Source: Clostridia bacterium
Lineage (GTDB): Bacteria; Bacillota; Clostridia; Christensenellales; Borkfalkiaceae
Reading direction: 5' to 3'
DNA: 14,125 nt
NCBI GenBank assembly: GCA_900767195.1
Contig: CAAFYG010000099.1
Location: 1 to 14,125 of the forward strand
This document shows, in pieces, positions 1 to 7,401 of the stretch (within the stretch, counting starts at the first letter, position 1; each line of letters begins with the position of its first letter). Position numbers and translations under genes: made by a program. A model generated the notes under the pieces. The model was not told where the DNA came from. It did no database searches and saw nothing but the letters and a program-made list of their open reading frames with translations.

Positions 1-62
1 ATCAAGGGGCGTAGCCCATTTTTGATTTTCCGAATATTCCGAAAGGAATTTCCGAAAATCAA
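1..62 (+). repeat. R3 hairpin repeat, copy 1
   Basis: A GGGGCGTAGCCCATTTTTGA lead-in is followed by an imperfect inverted repeat. The arms at about 22-40 and 45-62 pair through TTGATTTTC/GAAAATCAA at the base and ATTCC/GGAAT near a GAAA loop. The same lead-in followed by a hairpin of different arm sequence is found at 2352-2416 and 8795-8865. It lies downstream of the permease terminator and has no coding potential that I would defend. Confidence 0.75.
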
Positions 63-140
63 GGGGCGCAACTTGTTTTCTAATACCCTCAATTCAAACG
101 AAAAGAGCGCAGCTTGTTTTCCGATCCCCTGAATTCAACC
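63..140 (+). repeat. R4 short repeat, two tandem copies
   Basis: Two copies of a module of the form GGGGCGCAACTTGTTTTCTA followed by an AATTCAA-containing spacer. The period is 41 bp (C at 67 and C at 108). The second copy is degraded (GAGCGCAGCTTGTTTTCCGA). The same module forms the tail of each R2 element and appears alone or in tandem at 8863-8884 and 8958-9015. Confidence 0.7.
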
Positions 141-172
141 GCACTCTCACAATAAAAACATTTCGCACAAGC

Positions 173-205
173 AAAAAGCGCAGGACAAGCCGTCCCGCGC
201 CTTTT
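173..205 (-). terminator. Intrinsic terminator of the purine permease gene
   Basis: On the minus strand a GC-rich 9-bp stem (192-200 with 178-186, one G-U pair, 5-base loop) is followed directly by TTTTT (173-177). It sits about 30 bases past the stop codon of the permease. The plus strand also has TTTT at 202-205, so it could stop transcription from both sides. Confidence 0.9.
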
Positions 206-231
206 CTTATTCTATTTTCAAAAGCAATTTC

Positions 232-1695
232 TTAGTGCGTTAAGAAGAACATCGCAAGGAACAGCGCGGTAATCACCCACGTGCCTGCTTTCACTTCTTT
301 CGCATTGCCCGTGCAGGTTTTAATCACCACGTAAGCGATCAACCCGAACGCGATCCCGAACGAAATATTGTAGGTAAACGGCATCATCGCCATCGTTAAA
401 AACGCAGGCACAGCTACGGAAACGTCCGACCAATCCACGTCTTTCACGCTGCCGATCATCAGAATCCCCACATAAATGAGCGCCGCACCGTAGGCATACG
501 CGGGAATCAGTTTCGCAATCGGCGCAAGGAACAGCGCAAGCACGAATAATCCCGCCGTCACAAGCGAAGTCATGCCCGATTTGCCGCCCGCCGCAACGCC
601 CGCGGAAGATTCCACAAACGTGGTAACGGTAGAAGTACCGAGCACCGCGCCCGTGCAGGTGGCAATCGCGTCGGCAAGCATCGCCTTATTCATATTCGGC
701 ACTTCAAGCTCGCCGTTTTCGTTCGCCACAAGCATATTTCCGCCGCGGCACGCGCCGTACAGCGTACCCATCGTATCAAACATATCCACCATGCAGAATG
801 CGAGTGCCGTGGTGATAAAAAGCATAATCAAGCCGCCCACGGAATGATTTTCCGCCGCAAGATACGCCGAAAAATCGAAGCCGTCCGTGAATACTTTGCC
901 AAACGATTCTTTCGCAAACGCCGCAAACGGCTTAAACGGATTCAATGAAAGCGTTTCCGAGAATCCCGCGTAGAAATCTTTCACCGTAAATCCAAGCAGG
1001 TAATACAACGCCGTGCCGCCTAAAATGCCGTACAAAATCGCGCCTTTCACTTTTTTGTGCGCAAACACCGCGATTAAAAGCAGCGAAACCACCGCCACGA
1101 TCAGCGGCATCACGTCTGCCCATTTCGCCCCGCCGAATAAATTAAACGAAGCGAGCGTCACGCCCGTAGAGCTGCTCGGAATCACGAGTTTCGCGTCCTG
1201 CAAGCCGAGAAACGCGATAAATAAACCGATGCCGGCAGGAATCGCTTTTTTCACCGCAGGAGGAATGGCTTCGAATACGATTTTCCGCAACCCCGTCACC
1301 GTAAGCAGCACGAAAATAATGCCGTCAAGCAGCACGAATAAAAGCGCGTTCGAGTAAGTAAAGCCGAGCGTAAAACACACGGTATACACGAAAAACGCGT
1401 TCAACCCCATACCGGGAGCTTGCGCCAGCGGCAAGTTGGCAAGCAACCCGATCAAAACCGTGCCGACAATCGCGGAAATCGCCGTCGTCACATACATCGC
1501 GTCGAACGATACGCCGTCAAGCGCGGCGAACATGCCCGAGTTTACGATTAAAATATACGCCATCGCAAGGAAGGTGGTCAGTCCCGCCACCGCCTCTGTT
1601 TTCAGCGAAGAACCTTTCGCAGCGTACCCGAATTTTTTGTCGAGAAACGGGCGTTTCGCCTGCGTTTCACGTGTTTGCGTTTCATTTGTTTCCAT
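232..1695 (-). CDS. NCS2-family purine permease (guanine/hypoxanthine or adenine, AzgA/PbuG type)
   Basis: A 487-residue inner-membrane proton symporter for nucleobases, probably guanine/hypoxanthine or adenine. Visible family signatures are QAPGMGLNA (92-100) in TM3, DMFDTMGTLYG (304-314) in TM8, and a TSTVTTFVESSAG stretch (354-366) in TM10. About 14 hydrophobic segments are present, and the length is normal for the AzgA/PbuG branch of NCS2 rather than the UraA/xanthine branch. The ATG is supported by CAAAGGA 8 bases upstream. The gene is alone on its transcript: a terminator follows it and a repeat block lies upstream. I looked for a purine riboswitch in the leader and saw none. Substrate choice between guanine, hypoxanthine and adenine cannot be settled from motifs, so no symbol is given. 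Confidence 0.93.
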   Translation of the reverse strand: METNETQTRETQAKRPFLDKKFGYAAKGSSLKTEAVAGLTTFLAMAYILIVNSGMFAALDGVSFDAMYVTTAISAIVGTVLIGLLANLPLAQAPGMGLNAFFVYTVCFTLGFTYSNALLFVLLDGIIFVLLTVTGLRKIVFEAIPPAVKKAIPAGIGLFIAFLGLQDAKLVIPSSSTGVTLASFNLFGGAKWADVMPLIVAVVSLLLIAVFAHKKVKGAILYGILGGTALYYLLGFTVKDFYAGFSETLSLNPFKPFAAFAKESFGKVFTDGFDFSAYLAAENHSVGGLIMLFITTALAFCMVDMFDTMGTLYGACRGGNMLVANENGELEVPNMNKAMLADAIATCTGAVLGTSTVTTFVESSAGVAAGGKSGMTSLVTAGLFVLALFLAPIAKLIPAYAYGAALIYVGILMIGSVKDVDWSDVSVAVPAFLTMAMMPFTYNISFGIAFGLIAYVVIKTCTGNAKEVKAGTWVITALFLAMFFLTH

Positions 1696-1737
1696 TTTCT
1701 TTTTCCTTTGTTTTTAATTTTTGTCTTTATTCCAAGC

Positions 1738-1860
1738 CTTCCCCTTGCCTTGTTTTTGCTTATTGCAAAATTCGGCAAACATGTTCAGCCACTTCGCGGC
1801 TTCCCCTTGCCTTGTTTTTGCTGCCGCAAAAATCGGCAAAAATGGTCAGCCACTTCGCGG
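1738..1860. repeat. R5 tandem duplication (62 + 61 bp) upstream of the permease
   Basis: Two adjacent copies (1738-1799 and 1800-1860) begin CTTCCCCTTGCCTTGTTTTT and end CAGCCACTTCGCGG. Each holds a small palindrome whose arms are kept while the loop differs (TTTTGC-TTATT-GCAAAA against TTTTTGC-TGCC-GCAAAAA). Read on the minus strand, each copy starts AAGTGG-like and contains a GCCGC-GAA-GTGGC stem next to GGGGAAG. That resembles R2 in the opposite orientation. The block lies in what would be the permease 5' leader. No clear permease promoter was found in or beyond it. Confidence 0.75.
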
Positions 1861-2158
1861 CTTCCCCTCGGGGGGCGGGCATCGCCCGTTTCATAACGCA
1901 CCCACAGGGTGTTTCATAACGGACTGTTTCATATCGCATAAATTTAAAATTTCTGCCTTTTTCATAGGCTTCCCCCCGGGGGGCGGGCATGGCCCGTTCC
2001 ATAACGCACCCACAGGGTGTTTCATAACGGACTGTTACATACCGTTTGAAATTTCAATTACTGCCTTTGATATAGGCTTCCCCCAGGGGGCGGGCATCGC
2101 CCGTTTCACAACGGACTGTTACAAACCGTTTGAAATTTCAATTTCTGCCTTTGATATA
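1859..2158 (+). repeat. R1 repeat array, three head-to-tail units (108, 108, 84 bp)
   Basis: Units start at 1859, 1967 and 2075, each beginning GGCTTCCCC. Each carries a CCCC/GGGG palindrome, a CGGGCATCGCCCG palindrome, a TAACGGACTGTT segment, a TTGAAATTTCAA palindrome (changed in unit 1), and an end of the form TGCCTTTGATATAG. Units 1 and 2 have an extra 24-bp segment containing CACCCACAGGGTG that unit 3 lacks. All three point the same way. Because the unit lengths are multiples of three, open reading frames run through the array, but I treat these as accidental. Confidence 0.9.
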
Positions 2159-2222
2159 GGCTTCCCCCCGGGGGGAAGCTGTCAACGAAGTTGACTGATG
2201 AGGGGCGCAACTTGTTTTCTAT
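2159..2222 (+). repeat. R2 double-hairpin repeat, copy 1
   Basis: Directly abuts the R1 array. It has a CTTCCCCC/GGGGGAAG stem, then a second stem GTCAAC-GAA-GTTGAC, then TGATGAGGGGCGCAACTTG and a T-rich tail. The other copies (8715, 8891, 13987) keep the GTC...GAC outer pairs and the GAA loop but change the inner three pairs on both arms. Confidence 0.88.
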
Positions 2223-2351
2223 TTCTTGCTTCTCTCGCCGAGTTGCCGCCCAAAGGCAACTACTGCGGCTTGCTATCAACGAAGTTGACTGATGAAGAAA
2301 AGCAAGCTTTTCTTTTTTGTTTGAAAAATTGCCTTGTAAAAATTTTTCTAT
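2223..2351. other. Gene-free spacer with a partial R2 remnant and a palindrome
   Basis: Holds GTTGCC/GGCAAC arms around 2241-2260. A truncated R2 hairpin (ATCAACGAAGTTGACTGATG) starts at about 2275. An exact palindrome AAGAAAAGC-AA-GCTTTTCTT spans 2295-2314, followed by T residues on the plus strand. Nothing transcribed on the plus strand reaches it, so I do not call it a working terminator. The rest is AT-rich and unrecognised. Confidence 0.5.
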
Positions 2352-2416
2352 CACGGGGCGCAGCCCATTTTTGATTGTCTGAATATTTTAGAAAAAATTT
2401 CAGAAAAACAAGGGGG
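2352..2416 (+). repeat. R3 hairpin repeat, copy 2
   Basis: The GGGGCGCAGCCCATTTTTGA lead-in matches copy 1. It is followed by diverged hairpin arms TTGATTGTCTGAATATTTT and AAAATTTCAGAAAAACAA around an AGAA loop. Pairing is kept although many arm positions differ from copy 1. Confidence 0.72.
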
Positions 2417-2523
2417 CAGTATCGTTTACGGTAGGCACTTTCCAAGCCAAAGGAGCGGTTACATATACCGATAGCCCACGCTATCCGCACAAACCACCAC
2501 CCCTTTCTCTCAGAAAGAACGCT
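2417..2523. other. Region just downstream of gyrA, no recognised feature
   Basis: Two small stems are visible: GATAGC-CCAC-GCTATC (2470-2485) and CTTTCT/AGAAAG near 2503-2517. Neither is followed by a T-tract on the minus strand, so no clear intrinsic terminator for the gyrase operon could be assigned. Termination may be Rho-dependent or occur in the repeats beyond. Confidence 0.4.
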
Positions 2524-5181
2524 TTATTTTTCTTCGTCGCCGTCCGGATTTTCTTCCGGATTTCCGTCCGTCGCGCCGTTTTCCGCGCCGTCCTCTGCGT
2601 TTTCAAACGTAGCTTCTTCGCCCGTATCTTCCGTATCGTCGATCTCGGCGTTGCGCTCCTCTTCGGGCAGCTCGGTTTCTTCCGGCTCGGCAACATCCGC
2701 GTCTTCTTCGCGTTCCGTCACGTCCACCGTCGCCACAAGCGAATCTTTCACGTTCATCACGCGCACGCCCCGCGAAGCTCTTCCTATTCTCGAAATGCTG
2801 TCCGCATGCATACGGATAATCGTACCCGCCGTAGTAATGATCATAATGTCGTTTTCGTCCGTCACCTGCTTCATCGCCACAAGCTCGCCCGTCTTTTCGT
2901 TAAACGTGCCTGCCTTAATGCCCTTGCCGGCTCTGCCCTGCACGCGGTAATCATCCACGTTCGTCCGTTTGCCGTATCCTTTCGCCGTCAGCGTGAGAAT
3001 ATCGTAATTCTCGTCCACCACCAGCATGTCCACAAGCTCGTCGTTTTCGCTAAGCCGCATCGCGCGCACGCCCGCGGCAAGCCGCCCCATCGCGCGGATA
3101 TTGCTCTCGTGGAAGCGGATACACTTGCCCGACCGGCTCGCAATTAAAAGCTCGTTGTCGCCCGTCGTAAACTGCACGGAAATAATCTCGTCGCCCTCGT
3201 TGAGCTTCACCGCGATTTTGCCGTTCTTCATAATGCGCGAATACTCGTCCGTCGTGGTTTTCTTAATCAACCCTTTCTTCGTGGCAATCACGATATACCC
3301 GTTGCCGTCCTCTTTCTTAGGCAGCACCGCCGCAATCTTTTCGCCCTGATCCAGCCCCACCACGTTCACCACGGCTCTGCCGCGCGAAGTGCGGTTGGCT
3401 TCGGGAATCATATACCCCTTGATCGAATACACCTTGCCGAGCGAAGTGAAAAGCAGAATATCGTCGTGCGTGCAGGCGATAAACATTTTTTCCACATAGT
3501 CCTCGTCTTTCGGCTTGTGCGCCGTAATGCCCATACCGCCACGGTGCTGCGCCTTGTATTCCGTCACCGGCAACCGCTTGATATACCCGGAGTGCGTCAG
3601 CGAAATCACCACGTCTTCGCGATCGATCAGGTCTTCGTCCTCGATCGATCCGAAATCCACCGAAATTTCCGTCTTTCTCGGCGACGGGTAGCGGTTCTTG
3701 ATGTCCGTCAGATCGTTTCTGATGATCGCCATCACGCGGCTCTCGTTCGCCAGAATGTCCTTCAAATCGAGAATCGTCGCTTCCAACTCGGCAAGCTCTT
3801 CTTTCAGTTTTTCCACTTCGAGAGAAGTAAGTCGCTGCAACCGCATTTCAAGAATCGCGTTCGCCTGCTTTTCGTCCAGCTCAAACGCCTGCGTCAGTTT
3901 TTCCACCGCCACGTTCTTATCCGCCGATTCCTTAATGACTTTAATCACTTCGTCGATGTTCGCAAGCGCAAGCACCAATCCTTCCACGATATGCGCGCGT
4001 TCTTCCGTCTTGTTCAGCTCGAAGCGCGTGCGCCGCGTAATCACTTCTTTCTGATGCGCCAGATAATATTGCAGAATTTCGCGCAGATTGAGCGTTCTCG
4101 GCTCTGTGCCGTTTTCCACAAGCGCAAGCATAATCAAACCGTCCGAAATCTGTAAATTCGTCTTTTTATACAGCGTGTTCAAAACGACCTGCGCGTTCGC
4201 GTCTTTCTTCACTTCGATCACGATCCGCATACCCGTTCTGTCCGATTCTTCGCGAATGTCGGAAATGCCTTCCAGCCGCTTGTCGCGCACCATATCCGCA
4301 ATCGTCTTGATCAGCACGGCCTTATTCACCTGATACGGAATCTCCGTCACCACAATCCGCTGCCGCGCGTTTCCGCCCGTGCCGTATTCTTCGATCTCGC
4401 ATTTCGAGCGGATCACAATCTTGCCCTGACCCGTCTGATACGCCTTTTTAATGCCGCTTCTGCCCATAATCAAGCCGCCCGTAGGGAAGTCGGGCGCGGG
4501 AATATATTCCATCAGCTCGTCCACCGTGATTTCGGGGTTGTCGATCATCGCAATCGTGCCGTCGATCACTTCGGCAAGGTTGTGCGGCGGAATATTCGTA
4601 GCCATACCCACGGCAATGCCGTCCGAACCGTTCACAAGCAAATTCGGGAATCGCGAAGGCAGCACCACCGGCTCTTCTTCGCTGCCGTCGAAGTTAGGAA
4701 TGAAATCCACCGTTTCCTTATCGAGATCTTTCAGCATTTCGGCCGCAAGTTTCGTAAGTCGCGCCTCGGTGTAACGCATCGCCGCCGCGGGATCGCCGTC
4801 CACGCTTCCGAAGTTTCCGTGTCCGTCCACCAGCGGGAAGTTAATCGTGAAATCCTGCGCAAGGCGTACGAGCGCGTCGTACACCGAAGAGTCGCCGTGC
4901 GGGTGGAATTTACCCATACAGTCGCCCACGATACGCGCGCATTTTCTGAACGCCTTGTCGTTGTATAAGCCCATCTCGTGCATCGAATACAAAATTCTTC
5001 TGTGTACGGGCTTCAAGCCGTCGCGCACGTCGGGAATCGCGCGCGACTTATTCACCGCCATCGCATAGGCAATAAACGAACGTTTCAATTCGTCGTCCAC
5101 TTCCATATCGATGATTTTCGTCATTTCGAGAGTCTTTTTAAACTCTTCCGTCAATTCGGGACTTGTTTCTCTTTTTGCCAT
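2524..5181 (-). CDS. gyrA: DNA gyrase subunit A
   Basis: An 885-residue breakage-reunion subunit that with GyrB forms the A2B2 enzyme introducing negative supercoils. The winged-helix region holds the catalytic Tyr137 in AAAMRYTE. The quinolone-contact positions are Ser98 and Asp102 (E. coli Ser83 and Asp87), which are the drug-sensitive residues. The coiled-coil/tower part follows, then a six-bladed C-terminal domain from about 515. The GyrA box reads QHRGGMG (545-551), lacking two of the usual basic residues; a second related loop is QGRAGKG (748-754). The last 63 residues (823-885) contain 30 Asp/Glu, a longer acidic tail than I know from Bacillus. The start is supported by AGGAG 11 bases upstream, 22 bp after gyrB. 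A ParC identity is less likely because the gene is coupled to gyrB and has six-blade-type repeats. Confidence 0.96.
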   Translation of the reverse strand: MAKRETSPELTEEFKKTLEMTKIIDMEVDDELKRSFIAYAMAVNKSRAIPDVRDGLKPVHRRILYSMHEMGLYNDKAFRKCARIVGDCMGKFHPHGDSSVYDALVRLAQDFTINFPLVDGHGNFGSVDGDPAAAMRYTEARLTKLAAEMLKDLDKETVDFIPNFDGSEEEPVVLPSRFPNLLVNGSDGIAVGMATNIPPHNLAEVIDGTIAMIDNPEITVDELMEYIPAPDFPTGGLIMGRSGIKKAYQTGQGKIVIRSKCEIEEYGTGGNARQRIVVTEIPYQVNKAVLIKTIADMVRDKRLEGISDIREESDRTGMRIVIEVKKDANAQVVLNTLYKKTNLQISDGLIMLALVENGTEPRTLNLREILQYYLAHQKEVITRRTRFELNKTEERAHIVEGLVLALANIDEVIKVIKESADKNVAVEKLTQAFELDEKQANAILEMRLQRLTSLEVEKLKEELAELEATILDLKDILANESRVMAIIRNDLTDIKNRYPSPRKTEISVDFGSIEDEDLIDREDVVISLTHSGYIKRLPVTEYKAQHRGGMGITAHKPKDEDYVEKMFIACTHDDILLFTSLGKVYSIKGYMIPEANRTSRGRAVVNVVGLDQGEKIAAVLPKKEDGNGYIVIATKKGLIKKTTTDEYSRIMKNGKIAVKLNEGDEIISVQFTTGDNELLIASRSGKCIRFHESNIRAMGRLAAGVRAMRLSENDELVDMLVVDENYDILTLTAKGYGKRTNVDDYRVQGRAGKGIKAGTFNEKTGELVAMKQVTDENDIMIITTAGTIIRMHADSISRIGRASRGVRVMNVKDSLVATVDVTEREEDADVAEPEETELPEEERNAEIDDTEDTGEEATFENAEDGAENGATDGNPEENPDGDEEK

Positions 5182-5203
5182 GTCTGTTTTTTCTCCTGTA
5201 CCC

Positions 5204-7117
5204 TTAAATATCGAGATCCGTCACGAGCGACGCGTTCTCTTCGATAAACTTTCTGCGAAGTTCGGGGCTTTCCCCCATCAGCATCGCAAACATTTTATCC
5301 GCTTCCGCCGCGTCTTCCATCGTCACGCGCACAAGGGTACGCGTCGCGGGGTCCATCGTCGTCGTCCAGAGCTGCTCGGTACTCATTTCGCCCAAGCCTT
5401 TATACCGCTGATATTCCACTTTCGAAGTCGCCTGCGCGTCAAACGCCACCTTCTCTTCTTCCGAATAAAGGTACGAATCCTTGCCCTTGCACGTGGCTTT
5501 ATAAAGCGGCGGCAACGCCGAATATACATGCCCGTGTTCGATTAAGGGGCGCATATAGCGGAAAAGGAACGTATACAGAAGAATACGGATATGCGCGCCG
5601 TCCACGTCGGCATCGGTCATCGAGATAATGCGATCGTATCTGAGCTTGCTCTCGTCGAAATCGTCTAAAATGCCGCAGCCGAACGCCGTGATCATCGCCT
5701 TGATTTCCTCGTTTTCAAGCACGCGGTTGAGCCGCACCTTTTCCACGTTCAGTATCTTGCCGCGAAGGGGCAGAATCGCCTGAAATCTTCTGTCGCGCCC
5801 CTGCTTCGCCGTGCCGCCGGCGGAATCGCCTTCTACGATATAAATTTCGCAAAGCTCCGAACGCCTGTCCGAACAGTCGGCAAGCTTCCCGGGCAGCGTG
5901 GAATTTTCCAGCACCCCCTTTCTGCGCGTTAAATCGCGGGCAGCCCGCGCCGCGTCGCGCGCCTTCTGCGCCGTCAGACAGCGCATCACAAGCTCTTTCG
6001 CCGCACTCGGATTCTCTTCCATAAACGCGCTTAAATGCTCGGTAACGCATTGACTCACAAACGAACGGATAAACGAATTGTTCAGCTTATCTTTCGTCTG
6101 CGATTCAAACTGCGCGTTCACGAGTTTTACGGAAACCACCGCCGTAATCCCTTCGCGCACGTCCTCGCCCGAAAGCTTGTCCGAGTCTTTCATTAAGCCC
6201 GCTTTCTTGCCGTAATCGTTAATCACTTTGGTGAGCGCAAGGCGCAAGCCTTCCACGTGCGTGCCGCCGTCGATCGTGTTCACGTTGTTCGCGTACGAAT
6301 AAATCACTTCGTTGTACGATTCGTTATACTGAATCGCCACTTCGCACATCGTATCGCCGTCCGTCTCTTCGAAATACAAAGGCTGCGGAAATAAGAGCTG
6401 CTCGCGCGAAGAATTCAGATCTTCCACAAACGAACGGATACCGCCCTCGTAGCAAAACGAATCTTTCTTTTCCTGACCGGCGCGCTTGTCTTCCAGCGTA
6501 ATCCGCAAGCCTTTGTTGAGATACGCAAGCTCGCGCAAACGGATTTTCAAAGTATCGTAAGAAAAATCGGTAGTTTCGAAAATCTCTTTATCGGGCAAGA
6601 ACGTCACTTTCGTCCCCGTCTCCGTCGTATCGCCCACAATCTGCACGCTGCGCTGCGGCACGCCGCGGTTATACACCTGCTTGTAAATATGCCCGTCCTG
6701 ATACACTTCCGCTTCCAGCCATTCCGAAAGCGCGTTCACCGCCTTCACGCCTACGCCGTGCAATCCGCTCGATACCTTGTAGCCGGAATCGCCGCCGAAC
6801 TTGCCGCCCGCATTTACTTTCGTAAACACAACTTCCAGCGTAGAAATCCCCTCTTTCGGGTGAATCGCCACGGGAATCCCGCGTCCGTTATCGCGCACGG
6901 TGCAGCTGCCGTCGGAATTGATCGTCACTTCGATATGCGTGCAGTAGCCCGCCAGAGCCTCGTCGATCGAGTTATCCACCACTTCGTGTACAAGGTGATG
7001 AAGACCTTTCGCGTCGGTGGAAGAAATGTACATTCCGGGGCGTTTTCTGATGTGTTCCAAGCCGTCGAGAACCTGTATTTGTTCTGCGCCGTACTCGTTT
7101 TCTACTTTTTCCGCCAT
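5204..7117 (-). CDS. gyrB: DNA gyrase subunit B
   Basis: A 637-residue ATPase subunit, the usual length for Gram-positive GyrB. The GHKL ATP-binding fold shows Glu45 (general base) and Asn49 in EVVDNSIDEA, DNGRGIP (76-82) and GLHGVGVKAVNA (118-129). The transducer follows. The TOPRIM domain has EGDSAGG starting at Glu429 and DADVDG with Asp502 and Asp504 as metal ligands. PLRGKILNV (450-458) and the C-terminal YKGLGEMS (572-579) are also intact. The ATG has AAGGAGA 10 bases upstream. It is first in the gyrB-gyrA operon. The genes beyond it are not dnaA, dnaN or recF, so this is not the classical origin cluster, at least on this side. Confidence 0.97.
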   Translation of the reverse strand: MAEKVENEYGAEQIQVLDGLEHIRKRPGMYISSTDAKGLHHLVHEVVDNSIDEALAGYCTHIEVTINSDGSCTVRDNGRGIPVAIHPKEGISTLEVVFTKVNAGGKFGGDSGYKVSSGLHGVGVKAVNALSEWLEAEVYQDGHIYKQVYNRGVPQRSVQIVGDTTETGTKVTFLPDKEIFETTDFSYDTLKIRLRELAYLNKGLRITLEDKRAGQEKKDSFCYEGGIRSFVEDLNSSREQLLFPQPLYFEETDGDTMCEVAIQYNESYNEVIYSYANNVNTIDGGTHVEGLRLALTKVINDYGKKAGLMKDSDKLSGEDVREGITAVVSVKLVNAQFESQTKDKLNNSFIRSFVSQCVTEHLSAFMEENPSAAKELVMRCLTAQKARDAARAARDLTRRKGVLENSTLPGKLADCSDRRSELCEIYIVEGDSAGGTAKQGRDRRFQAILPLRGKILNVEKVRLNRVLENEEIKAMITAFGCGILDDFDESKLRYDRIISMTDADVDGAHIRILLYTFLFRYMRPLIEHGHVYSALPPLYKATCKGKDSYLYSEEEKVAFDAQATSKVEYQRYKGLGEMSTEQLWTTTMDPATRTLVRVTMEDAAEADKMFAMLMGESPELRRKFIEENASLVTDLDI

Positions 7118-7184
7118 TTCGTTTGTTTCTCCTTATGCTTGTTTATTTTCTTTTTTTGTTGGTTTGCCCGCCCGGATAATCTCT

Positions 7185-7246
7185 CGCGCTCACGCACGTA
7201 TACACGCACGTGCATACGCACGCACATACGCACACAGGCGCGCGCG
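7185..7246. repeat. Alternating pyrimidine-purine tract in the gyrB leader
   Basis: From 7191 to 7236 every base alternates pyrimidine-purine without exception (46 bp, mixed CA, CG and TA steps). CGCGC (7185-7189) lies on one side, and a second alternating run GCGCGCGCG (7238-7246) follows a two-purine break. Such sequences are the classical kind that flips to Z-DNA under negative supercoiling. It lies between the predicted gyrB promoter and the gyrB start, so it is also transcribed into the leader. Confidence 0.85.
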
Positions 7247-7250
7247 ACAA

Positions 7251-7299
7251 ATTATATAGCCGACATTTCAATTATATCATATCCGCACGAAAAAGTACA
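7251..7299 (-). promoter_or_regulatory. Predicted gyrBA promoter
   Basis: On the minus strand TATAAT (7276 to 7271) is preceded by TGA, giving an extended -10 (TGATATAAT). The -35 region is poor: TGTACT at 17-base spacing. Transcription would start near 7264, giving a leader of about 147 bases. A second TATAAT (7256 to 7251) lies 20 bases further in and is an alternative. Weak -35 promoters are common for supercoiling-responsive genes. Confidence 0.55.
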
Positions 7300-7401
7300 G
7301 CGTTTCCGCCGATATTTTCGTTTTTCGCGATATTTTTTTTATTTTGATAAAAATTGCGAAAACGCGGCATATCGCGCCGCGCCGCCGCGCATACTATCTC
7401 T

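Noticed and set aside
1859..2158. CRISPR-like array
   Set aside because: Units are 84 to 108 bp, nearly identical throughout and without variable spacers. No cas genes are nearby.
1721..2194. A 157-codon open frame on the plus strand through the R5/R1/R2 block
   Set aside because: It translates the repeat units themselves, whose lengths happen to be multiples of three. It has no ribosome binding site and no domain, so it is best explained as a by-product of the repeats.
2295..2318. Palindrome AAGAAAAGC/GCTTTTCTT with T-run as a terminator
   Set aside because: It would work only on the plus strand, where nothing is transcribed toward it; for gyrA on the minus strand the T-tract is absent.
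1696..2523. Possible purine riboswitch upstream of the permease
   Set aside because: No conserved purine-aptamer core or paired loops could be found in the leader; the region consists of repeats.
3466..4155. A 229-codon open frame antisense to gyrA
   Set aside because: Composition is His/Arg/Phe-rich, as expected from the complement of a biased coding strand. There is no start signal, and the opposite strand is clearly gyrA.
6972..6980. TTATCCACC, one base from a DnaA box
   Set aside because: A single near-match inside the gyrB coding sequence, with no cluster or AT-rich unwinding region. Not evidence for an origin.
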